From Acidimicrobiaceae bacterium (GTDB lineage: Bacteria; Actinomycetota; Acidimicrobiia; Acidimicrobiales; Palsa-688): 15,735 nucleotides of DNA. Below are positions 1 through 5,958 of the stretch, piece after piece. Made by a program: the position numbers and the translations under genes. The stretch spans positions 1 through 15,735 of the forward strand of contig JAUTXM010000247.1 in the NCBI GenBank assembly GCA_030838025.1. Direction: 5' to 3'. Below the pieces are notes generated by a model. The model did not search any database and had not been told where the DNA came from. It saw nothing but the letters and a program-made list of their open reading frames with translations. Each line of letters opens with the position of its first letter. The first letter of the stretch is position 1.

Positions 1-68
1 ATACCCGTGTGCGTGTCATTGCGGCGACTGCAGCCGCATCGCGACCGGTCCAGCCAGCGGCGCGTGAG

Positions 69-992
69 TCAGCCGTCGACGGGCACATTCACCCGCGGTC
101 TCTTTTTCCCAGTTCCATTGCTTTTGGACGCTCCGCCATCGGAGACCTGGGCTGCTTCCTGGGCTTGCTTTACCGGTGCGCCGAAGCGCATGAGGCGGCC
201 GCCGAATGCGATTGAGGAGAGGGCAAACCAGGCCCACCCGAGCGCCAGGCCGGCCAGGACATCGGTCAGCCAGTGAACCCCGAGAAAGACCCGGGTGGAC
301 GCGATGCCCACGGCCAGCGCCACGGCAGCGGCGGCGAGGGCGGCTTTGGCGCGCGACGAGCGGCCCATTCCGGCAAGGAGTGCGAATGCGGCAAAGACCG
401 CGGCGGCGGTCGTGGCATGGCCGGAGGGAAAGGACGGTCCCGCGAACCCGGTCAGGCGATCGATGTTGGGCCGGGTCCGGCCGACGATCCATTTGATCAA
501 ATCAGCGACCGCGAATTGCCCCGCGACCACGAAGAAAAGAAAGCCGACGACAGCCGCCGAGCGGAAGTGCCACACCGCGATGATGGCGACCACGACGGCG
601 AGCGGCACGATCACGACGGCCCCGCCGAGCTGCGTGTAGTCCCGGAGGACCGTGGTGGACAACGTGCTGGCGTGGCGCGCTGCGAACCGAGCCGCCGACT
701 GGTCGAAGCGGGCAAAGCCAAGGTTGGTGCGGACCATCAAAAGGAGCAACCCGACGCCGACAATGCCACCGACAACGATCGCGGAGGCAGCCGTGAGGGC
801 CACGCCGGTCGTGACCGTCGGGTCGACGGAAGAGTCAGCCGCGTCGGCAAGACGGGGATGACGACGGACCGCGGACCAGATGCGCCGGGAGGAGACTTGC
901 GGGGCCAGGATCGTCGGCCAGCGCAGCCCGACGAACCACACCAACAATCCCGCGCCCAACATCAGTGCCACCATGACGGCCAGGATCAACAT
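69..992 (-). CDS. PAP2-family membrane phosphatase (last gene of lipid operon)
   Basis: A 307-residue integral membrane phosphatase of the PAP2 (type 2 phosphatidic acid phosphatase) superfamily. These enzymes dephosphorylate phosphatidate, phosphatidylglycerophosphate or isoprenyl diphosphates at the membrane face. All three motifs are visible: K167-x6-R174-P175, P189-S-G-H192, and R234-x5-H240-x3-D244 (the usual Ser before the Arg is Thr). The proposed nucleophile is H240 and the acid H192. Hydrophobic segments lie near residues 3-22, 66-87, 123-141, 146-164, 192-208, 215-232 and 242-263. The tail from about 270 is polar and ends in a Lys/Arg-rich stretch. The ATG start has an AAGGA about 9 bases upstream and lies 22 bases after the stop of the PLD-like gene, so it is the fifth gene of the operon. 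Substrate cannot be told from sequence; PgpB-like or PA phosphatase are the main options. Confidence 0.9.
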   Translation of the reverse strand: MLILAVMVALMLGAGLLVWFVGLRWPTILAPQVSSRRIWSAVRRHPRLADAADSSVDPTVTTGVALTAASAIVVGGIVGVGLLLLMVRTNLGFARFDQSAARFAARHASTLSTTVLRDYTQLGGAVVIVPLAVVVAIIAVWHFRSAAVVGFLFFVVAGQFAVADLIKWIVGRTRPNIDRLTGFAGPSFPSGHATTAAAVFAAFALLAGMGRSSRAKAALAAAAVALAVGIASTRVFLGVHWLTDVLAGLALGWAWFALSSIAFGGRLMRFGAPVKQAQEAAQVSDGGASKSNGTGKKRPRVNVPVDG

Positions 993-1014
993 GCGACGGT
1001 CCTTCGTGCTCGGT

Positions 1015-2361
1015 TCACGACAGTCGACGCAGGGGTGTGGTGACCCGTTCCGCGGTCCGCTGGACGAACGAGCGCTTGCGCCACCGGCCGGCGCTGATGC
1101 GCACGCTCTGTTCGAGATCTTGCTCGAAATGGCGGTCGAGTATCGCGACGACGTCCGGATCCATTGCGACGAGGTTGATCTCTTCGTCGGCGTGCAGCGA
1201 GCGGGTGTTGAGGTTGGCCGAGCCGATGTTCGCGATGAGCCCGTCGACGGTCATGATCTTGGCGTGGAGCATCGAGGGCTGGAAGTTCCACAGCTCGATC
1301 CCCTGGGCGAGCAGCTCGGCGTAGTCGGCCTCGCCGGCCAGTTGGACAAAGCGCTTGTCGGCGTTGGGGCCGGGTAGGAGGATCTGCACGCTGACGCCTC
1401 GGTCGACGGCGTCGCCGAGCCGGGTGATGAGGTCGTCGTCGGGGACGAAATAGGCGGTGGTGATTCGCACCTGCCGCTCCGCGATCTGCAGGAGGGTGCG
1501 GAACAACGTGGAGACGTCGCTGCGCCCCGTTTCCGATGCGCCCCGGACGCACTGGACAAGGGAGTCACCCGCTTTCGGTTGATCGGGGAAGCGGTCGTGG
1601 GCGCCGTCGAACAGCTGCGAGTCGGTTTCGATCCAGTTGTCGAGGAAGGCGGCCCGGAGGCCGTCGACGCAGGGGCCCTCGACCCGGAAGTGGCTGTCGC
1701 GCCACTCGTCGGGGTTGCGAGCGTTTCCCTGCCACAGGTCGGAGATGCCCACGCCGCCGGTGAACCCGATCGTTTCGTCGACTATCAGGACCTTGCGATG
1801 GGTGCGATGGTTGACCTCGCCGGGCCGGAAGCGGCGGAGAGGGCGGAACCAGCGGACATGGACGCCGGCGTTCTCCATGTCGTCGATGAGGCTCATCTCG
1901 ATCGGATGGGCGCCCCAACCGTCGAGGAGGATTCGCACCCGCACGCCGGCCTTGGCGCGGGCGCACAGGGCCTCGGCGAAACGGGTCCCCACTTCGCCCT
2001 TCCAGTAGACAAAGGTCAGAAAGTCGATGGTGTGTTCGGCGCCGTCGATGGCGTCGAGCATGGAGGGGAAGATCTCGTCGCCGTTTCGGAGCACGTGGAT
2101 GCGGTTGCCTTCGGTGGCGGGGATACCGAGCACTCCCTCAAGGGTGCGACGGGCTCGTGCGGCTGGCTCGGGTTCGGGGGTCTCGGGTTCGGGGATCTCG
2201 GGGTCGGGGGTCTCGCCCGCGCCGTTGCGAGCTACACCGGGCTCGGAGCGAGCAGCGGGCTCGGAGCCGGCAGGCCCGCCGCTGCGAGCCCCCGCGTGCC
2301 CGGAGCCGTCCGCCCCGGCCCCGGCCGCCGGCGCCGGGGGATCCAGCTCGGTAACGCTCAC
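1015..2361 (-). CDS. Phospholipase D / cardiolipin synthase-like protein with two HKD motifs
   Basis: A 448-residue protein of the phospholipase D superfamily. Two catalytic HxK(x4)D motifs are intact: H188-R-K190...D195 (context NHRTHRKVLIVD, followed by GFTGG) and H366-A-K368...D373 (context LHAKIMTVD, then GSANLNTRS). Spacing and context match bacterial cardiolipin synthases, which transfer a phosphatidyl group between phospholipids. No N-terminal transmembrane pair is present, unlike ClsA; this resembles the ClsB type. Residues 1-70 are a low-complexity Ala/Gly/Pro/Glu segment with repeated EPE/PEP units, presumably disordered. The start is GTG (residues begin VSVTELDP), preceded by a G-rich GGTGGGGGTGG ribosome site. 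This GTG overlaps the stop of a 26-codon mini-ORF produced by a tandem duplication. Other PLD activities remain possible, but operon neighbours acting on PA and DAG favour phospholipid synthesis or remodelling. Confidence 0.88.
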   Translation of the reverse strand: MSVTELDPPAPAAGAGADGSGHAGARSGGPAGSEPAARSEPGVARNGAGETPDPEIPEPETPEPEPAARARRTLEGVLGIPATEGNRIHVLRNGDEIFPSMLDAIDGAEHTIDFLTFVYWKGEVGTRFAEALCARAKAGVRVRILLDGWGAHPIEMSLIDDMENAGVHVRWFRPLRRFRPGEVNHRTHRKVLIVDETIGFTGGVGISDLWQGNARNPDEWRDSHFRVEGPCVDGLRAAFLDNWIETDSQLFDGAHDRFPDQPKAGDSLVQCVRGASETGRSDVSTLFRTLLQIAERQVRITTAYFVPDDDLITRLGDAVDRGVSVQILLPGPNADKRFVQLAGEADYAELLAQGIELWNFQPSMLHAKIMTVDGLIANIGSANLNTRSLHADEEINLVAMDPDVVAILDRHFEQDLEQSVRISAGRWRKRSFVQRTAERVTTPLRRLS

Positions 2362-2466
2362 GATGCCACCCCCACCGGGGAGCGCCGCCGCCCCGCCCCC
2401 GGCCGCGGACGCCGGGGATCCAGTTCGGTAACGCTCACGATGCCACCCCCACCGGGGAGCGCCGCC
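2313..2466. repeat. 77-bp tandem duplication at a gene junction
   Basis: Two adjacent copies, about 2313-2389 and 2390-2466, with period 77. The core (2341-2389 and 2418-2466) differs at one position (C2347 against T2424); the GC-rich flank toward lower coordinates differs by a one-G length change and a few substitutions. Each copy carries the stop of an upstream frame and the GTG start of a downstream frame in the 4-base overlap form, with the G-rich ribosome site. The ancestral state was probably a single yihY/PLD 4-base overlap. Confidence 0.85.
2358..2438 (-). CDS. 26-codon coupled mini-ORF from a tandem duplication
   Basis: A short reading frame from GTG (2436-2438) to TGA (2358-2360). 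Its first residues, VSVTELDP, repeat the start of the downstream PLD-like protein, and its last residues, RRSPVGVAS, repeat the C-terminus of the upstream YihY protein. The GTG overlaps the yihY TGA by 4 bases, and its own TGA overlaps the PLD-gene GTG by 4 bases, so ribosomes could pass through all three by termination-reinitiation. It most likely arose passively from the 77-bp duplication. The peptide may be translated but probably has no function of its own. Confidence 0.35.
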   Translation of the reverse strand: MSVTELDPRRPRPGAGRRRSPVGVAS

Positions 2467-3406
2467 CCGCCCCGGGTTCGGACTCGGCCACCTTCTCGGC
2501 GTCCTGCGGCGCCGTTTCGCCCGCCCGGACCCCTTCGAGCTGGGCGGCGACCGCCGCGCCGAAGAACAAGGCGATGCTGGACAACAGGCACCACGCCAAC
2601 AGGGCGATCATGCCTGCCAGCGGCCCGTAGGTCTGACCGAACGACGAGCTGATTCGATAGAAGTAACCCAGCCCCACCGTTGCCAGTGTCCACAGAACGA
2701 CGGAGATGCCGGCACCGAACGCCAGCCACGACAGCCGGGGCTGGCAACGCCGGGGCGACCAGCGGAAGAGCAACGTGATAGCGGCGGCGATCAACGCCAG
2801 ACCGAGCGGCCATCGCCCGATGGACCAGGCGGTGCTGAGCCCATGCGAGCCACCCGAGCGGAACAGCTCCCGACCGAACGCCAGGCAGCCAAAGGCAAAC
2901 GAGGCGAGGGTGCCGACGATCACCGCGAAGACGAAGGCCCGCCCGTATTTGTGCACGAAGGGCCGGTCCTGCTCGACACCGTAGATGCGGTTGAGCCCTC
3001 GCTCGAGCTGACCCAAAGCGGTCGTCCCGGTGACGAGGCAGCCGAGCAGGCCCACGATGACCGCGCCGTATTGATGTTCGGCCGCCGTCGAGTGGGCCTG
3101 GGCCACCGCGGTGGTCAACACCTGACCGGCAGGGCCGGGAACGGCGCGCCGGACCGTGGCCACGATGATGTCGCTGACGCCGCCCTTGTTGAGGACGCTG
3201 GCAAGACCCACGAGGCCGATGACGCCCTGAATGGCGACGAGGGCAGTCATGAAGGCGAAGGAGCGGGCATGGCTGAATCCGTCCGCCACTCGCATGCGCT
3301 GGAAGGCGTCCTTCAGCAGGCGGGAGCGACCGGTGCGTTGGAGAACGGCCCAAGCGTCGTCGCCCGACAGGCCCCGCGTTTCGGGCACCAGCGTGGCGGT
3401 ACTCAC
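2435..3406 (-). CDS. YihY/BrkB-family integral membrane protein
   Basis: A 323-residue polytopic membrane protein of the YihY/BrkB family (once annotated ribonuclease BN; the molecular function is unsettled). The family arrangement is visible: an N-terminal amphipathic region (residues about 26-45), a first hydrophobic segment at about 48-72, then segments near 112-131, 155-177, 198-214, 227-248 and 262-289. A conserved-looking stretch at 132-142 (GQLERGLNRIY) precedes a basic/aromatic segment, as in the family. The C-terminal 30 residues are polar. I chose the GTG at 3404-3406 because it overlaps the TGA of the lipid-kinase gene (GTGA) and has GGAAG about 9 bases upstream; a longer frame extends upstream but runs over the kinase gene. 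The stop lies in one copy of the 77-bp duplication. Family members often sit near lipid or envelope genes; here the gene is embedded among phospholipid enzymes. Confidence 0.88.
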   Translation of the reverse strand: MSTATLVPETRGLSGDDAWAVLQRTGRSRLLKDAFQRMRVADGFSHARSFAFMTALVAIQGVIGLVGLASVLNKGGVSDIIVATVRRAVPGPAGQVLTTAVAQAHSTAAEHQYGAVIVGLLGCLVTGTTALGQLERGLNRIYGVEQDRPFVHKYGRAFVFAVIVGTLASFAFGCLAFGRELFRSGGSHGLSTAWSIGRWPLGLALIAAAITLLFRWSPRRCQPRLSWLAFGAGISVVLWTLATVGLGYFYRISSSFGQTYGPLAGMIALLAWCLLSSIALFFGAAVAAQLEGVRAGETAPQDAEKVAESEPGAGRRSPVGVAS

Positions 3407-4290
3407 CGGTTGTTCGCTTCCGGTACGCAGACGGTGATCGCCCCGGGCTTGATCTTGGCCTGCAGGCGCTTCTTGGCCGGTCGGGCTCCACCGTCGAGCT
3501 CGTAGGGCATGGCCCGACCGAGCTTGACGTCGACCTTGCGGCCACGGGTCGTGCGGACCAGCTTGGATCGCTCGGCGTGGCCGGTGGCCAGACGGGTGAG
3601 AACTCGGGCCCATTCGACCGGACCCTCCGCCGTCACCACGCCGATCTCGAGCTGGCCGTCGTCGGGCCGGGCTTGGGGGAAGGCGGTCAGGCCACCGGAA
3701 AGGGTGCCCATATTGCCGAGGAGCAGGCAGGTTGCCTTGTCCTTGAACCAGGGCGTGCCGTCGACCTTGATGGACATCTTCACCGGTTCCGCCTGAGTCG
3801 CCCGGGCGCCCGTCCACACGTAGGCCAGCCGTCCGAAGCGGTCCTTCAGGCCGCCGTCGGCCTCTTGCATCATGATGGCGTCGAACCCGGCACCGGCCAT
3901 GACGGCGAAACGCTCACCGTTGACCACACCCACGTCGAGGCGGCGCCGAGCGCCGTACAAGGCGATGTCGACCGCGGCCGCCAGGTCGTGGGGCACGCCG
4001 AGGTTGGTCGCGAGCAGGTTGGCCGTTCCCGCGGGGATGATGGCCACGACGACGTCTGCGCCCGCCACCTCGTCGATGCAGCGCTGCACGGTGCCGTCGC
4101 CGCCCCACAGCAGGAGCAGGTCGGCGCCCTTTTCGACTGCCTTGCGGGCCATGGCCGGGGCCTTGCGGCTCTTCGGCACCTCGTACCAGAGGGGTTGGCT
4201 GAACCCGCGGTCGGTCAGCAGTTGTCGGAGTTCGGGCAGCCCGCCTCCGAGGGTCTTCTGCTGGTGGGCGATCACCGCGATGGAAGTCAT
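3403..4290 (-). CDS. Diacylglycerol kinase-family lipid kinase
   Basis: A 295-residue protein with the catalytic domain of the DAGK/sphingosine kinase/YegS superfamily, which phosphorylates diacylglycerol or related lipids with ATP. The nucleotide-binding signature GGDGT is at residues 63-67 (WGGDGTVQ), followed by PAGTANLLA at 86-94, the usual second motif. The C-terminal lobe shows GAGFDA (133-138), DDGQLEIGVV (210-219) and YELDGG (263-268), in place of the family's usual xxDGE. The ATG at 4288-4290 overlaps the preceding PAP2 stop (ATGA) and has a GAGGG ribosome site. The stop overlaps the yihY GTG. PAP2/DAGK bifunctional fusions are known in actinobacteria, so coupling with the adjacent PAP2 gene fits opposite or successive steps on one lipid pool. 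DAG is the default substrate, but other prenyl or glycerol lipids are possible. Confidence 0.9.
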   Translation of the reverse strand: MTSIAVIAHQQKTLGGGLPELRQLLTDRGFSQPLWYEVPKSRKAPAMARKAVEKGADLLLLWGGDGTVQRCIDEVAGADVVVAIIPAGTANLLATNLGVPHDLAAAVDIALYGARRRLDVGVVNGERFAVMAGAGFDAIMMQEADGGLKDRFGRLAYVWTGARATQAEPVKMSIKVDGTPWFKDKATCLLLGNMGTLSGGLTAFPQARPDDGQLEIGVVTAEGPVEWARVLTRLATGHAERSKLVRTTRGRKVDVKLGRAMPYELDGGARPAKKRLQAKIKPGAITVCVPEANNR

Positions 4291-5270
4291 GACCGCACCC
4301 TCGCCGATGCGGAAGCCGGCTCTGTAGACCGAGATGGCGGAGCCGGCGGAGCGGGTCGCCGCTCGCCCGTTGGTGGTGGCTGCGCCTGCCGCACCGCCCC
4401 GGCCGGAGCCCGCAGCGGCGGAAGCGGACGCGGAAGCGGCAGCGCATCCGAAGTCGGCAGCGCATCCGAAGTCGGGTGGCCCCGCGGGGCCCGCTTCAGC
4501 AGGGGACGCCCTCCAGCTCGGATGGCCGAAACCGCGGCCCAGAGGGCGCCGATACCCAACGCCACTCCGGCCATGGTGTCGGTCGGATGATGCTCGCCTC
4601 GGTAGACCCGCGACACCGCCACACCGATGGTGAGCGCCAGGGCGATCACCCAGGCGAGCACGCGCGGGAATCGCCGCGGCGTCGCGGCCATGACCAACAA
4701 GGCGATCCCCCCGTACAGGACCAGCGTTGCGGCCGTATGGCCCGAAGGCCAGCTGAACGTCGATGGCGTCGACCCCAGATGCGGCGCGCTCGGACGGGGG
4801 CGGGCCACGAGATACGTCGTCGAAAGAAACACCGACAGCTCCACCGCCAGCCCGATGACCAGCAGCAGCGCCACCTTTCCCCAACGCCGAAGCAGCAGCA
4901 CGACGGTGACCAAAGCGGCGACCACGACAATGCCCAGCGTGTCTGCCAGGGCGCTGAAACCAGCGCTGACCCTGTTCCACGTGCTGGTCCGATGGGCGGC
5001 GAACCAATCGTTGACATGCTCGTCCCAATGCCCGACGGAACTGTGACTGACGAAATGGGTGAACGCCAGGCCCGTCCCGATCAATGTGGCGGCCAAGAGC
5101 ACGTAGCAGCCGACGACCGTGGCGACCATGGCGACGGCCGGGTGCCGGTTGGCGAGCCGAGGCCGGGTCGCCGCATCCGCCTCACTTCGACCTACCGCTG
5201 GTTCGAAGTCGTTCCCGGCGCCCTTCGGTAGCGGTCGGCTGGCCCCTCGGTGGTCCTGGGATACGGTCAC
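4287..5270 (-). CDS. PAP2-family membrane phosphatase with long proline-rich tail (first gene of lipid operon)
   Basis: A 327-residue PAP2-superfamily phosphatase. Motif 2 (PSGH, 175-178) and motif 3 (S220-R221-x5-H227-x3-D231) are complete. Motif 1 ends in ARPRP (156-160), but the position normally occupied by Lys is Thr152; this lysine-less form occurs in many actinobacterial relatives. Membrane segments lie near 47-71, 112-127, 131-150, 180-195, 203-219 and 233-250. Residues 257-327 form a Pro/Ala/Arg-rich tail containing a duplicated PTSDAL. The start is GTG at 5268-5270 with a weak AGGG 7 bases upstream; an internal start near the first membrane segment cannot be excluded. The stop overlaps the kinase ATG. 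It would act on phosphatidate or a lipid diphosphate at the membrane. It is the promoter-proximal gene of the operon. Confidence 0.88.
   Translation of the reverse strand: MTVSQDHRGASRPLPKGAGNDFEPAVGRSEADAATRPRLANRHPAVAMVATVVGCYVLLAATLIGTGLAFTHFVSHSSVGHWDEHVNDWFAAHRTSTWNRVSAGFSALADTLGIVVVAALVTVVLLLRRWGKVALLLVIGLAVELSVFLSTTYLVARPRPSAPHLGSTPSTFSWPSGHTAATLVLYGGIALLVMAATPRRFPRVLAWVIALALTIGVAVSRVYRGEHHPTDTMAGVALGIGALWAAVSAIRAGGRPLLKRAPRGHPTSDALPTSDALPLPRPLPPLRAPAGAVRQAQPPPTGERRPAPPAPPSRSTEPASASARVRS
4441..4475. repeat. 18-bp tandem duplication inside the PAP2 tail
   Basis: Two adjacent copies of an 18-base unit (AGCGCATCCGAAGTCGGC at 4441-4458, then 4459-4475 with the last base changed). It duplicates PTSDAL in the proline-rich tail of the PAP2 protein and keeps the reading frame. 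Confidence 0.9.
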
Positions 5271-5570
5271 GGATCGCCCTGGTCTTTCCGACGGGACTTC
5301 CGTCAGGGTGTGTGCGAGGCATACCCGCGAACCGCCAAAAGCAATCCGCCATAGAGGTTCTCGCCTCGGGCGAAGTCGCCATAAATGGGACGAAATGGCC
5401 CCAATTTCGATCCACCGTTTTGGCCCGAATCCGAGTTGCGTGGCTCAAAACAATTGGGGAAAAAGGGTCGCCCAGGCGCGGTGAGCACCAGTCGCGCCGA
5501 GACCGGTTGGTGCGGTGAACGCGGCACAGGGTGCGGCGAACACCCGTCAACGGCGTCGCAAGACCGACCG

Positions 5571-5651
5571 CGGTTGGCAGTTTGCCGGACTCTGGCAGTT
5601 TTCCCGTCGCCAATCCGGCAGAACTGCCAAAGTCCGGAAAACTGCCAACCG
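5571..5651. repeat. Long imperfect inverted repeat (32-bp arms, 17-base loop)
   Basis: Arms 5571-5602 and 5620-5651 are reverse complements at 29 of 32 positions, around a 17-base loop. Each arm contains TGGCAGTT twice, about 20 bases apart, so the word occurs four times (two direct, two inverted) with small variations. As RNA or cruciform it would form a very stable stem. It lies between the divergent lipid operon and regulator gene and is followed by no T tract, so a simple terminator is unlikely. It could be a paired operator for a dimeric regulator, a REP-like dispersed element, or an attenuator in the regulator leader. Confidence 0.8.
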
Positions 5652-5793
5652 TCAGCGAGTCGACGACCGCAATTGCCGACCGCGGGCATGGCAGGCACGG
5701 CGCGCACGGCGAGCACGGTTACGTCTGGCCGACGGCGCTGCACGTTCACCCGGCGCCGACCGGCCCCCCAACACACCGGCGGCGCGCTACCGC

Positions 5794-5816
5794 GGGATCG
5801 GCACTACCGTGATCCC
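5794..5816. promoter_or_regulatory. Possible operator: GGGATC-N11-GATCCC
   Basis: A perfect 6-bp inverted pair with 11 bases between, centred about 65-75 bases upstream of the likely regulator start region. Size and symmetry suit a helix-turn-helix dimer, but a pair this short can occur by chance in GC-rich DNA. Confidence 0.25.
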
Positions 5817-5870
5817 TGGCCCGCCGGGAACGTCCTGACCGCGACCACGCTCGCAGACGTGGCCGCCGCG

Positions 5871-5958
5871 ATGCCCTCGAGGGGGAGTCACGCCCCGTCC
5901 GACCACAGCGGTTTTTGGACGCGAGCACGAGCTTGCAGCCATCGAAGCCTTCCTCGGC
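5871..5958 (+). other. Upstream N-terminal coding extension of the LuxR-type regulator, start unclear
   Basis: In frame with the regulator, bases 5911-5958 read VFGREHELAAIEAFLG, the block that normally precedes the ATP-binding loop in this family. The frame is open back to a TGA at 5836-5838 but offers no ATG, GTG or TTG before GTG 5959. An ATG at 5871 lies in another frame; dropping one T from the run of five at 5912-5916 would join it to this block as ...SGFGREHELAA. A GAGGGGGAG ribosome-like sequence is at 5879-5887. The cause may be a base error in the sequence, a real frameshift, or a non-standard start. Confidence 0.55.

Larger units (their letters stand above)
5271..5870. other. Divergent intergenic region between lipid operon and LuxR-type regulator
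   Basis: About 600 bases with no convincing gene; open frames here lack protein-like composition. It must hold the promoter of the minus-strand lipid operon and that of the plus-strand regulator. Visible elements: a 5-bp hairpin GACGG/CCGTC at 5290-5304 just upstream of the operon start; an AT-richer stretch at about 5380-5465; an 8-bp inverted pair CCCCAATT (5400-5407) and AATTGGGG (5452-5459); the purine motif GGGGAAAAAGGG (5456-5467); a GGCGCG/CGCGCC hairpin (5475-5498); the long inverted repeat at 5571-5651; and GGGATC/GATCCC at 5794-5816. No -35/-10 pair is clear enough to call. Confidence 0.6.

Noticed and set aside
1..68. Possible start of another minus-strand gene at ATG 17-19
   Set aside because: There is no ribosome site and only six codons before the window edge; it cannot be supported.
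1579..2652. 357-codon plus-strand frame over the PLD gene and duplication
   Set aside because: It is antisense to a gene with two intact HKD motifs. Its own translation is low complexity with no recognisable domain.
3403..5028. 541-codon frame that would extend the lipid kinase upstream
   Set aside because: The extra 246 codons run out of frame through a clear PAP2 gene, and the ATG at 4290 has its own ribosome site and a 4-base overlap.
5290..5304. Possible attenuator hairpin just before the lipid operon
   Set aside because: It is a 5-bp stem with a 5-base loop and no T tract or alternative structure; too weak to call separately.
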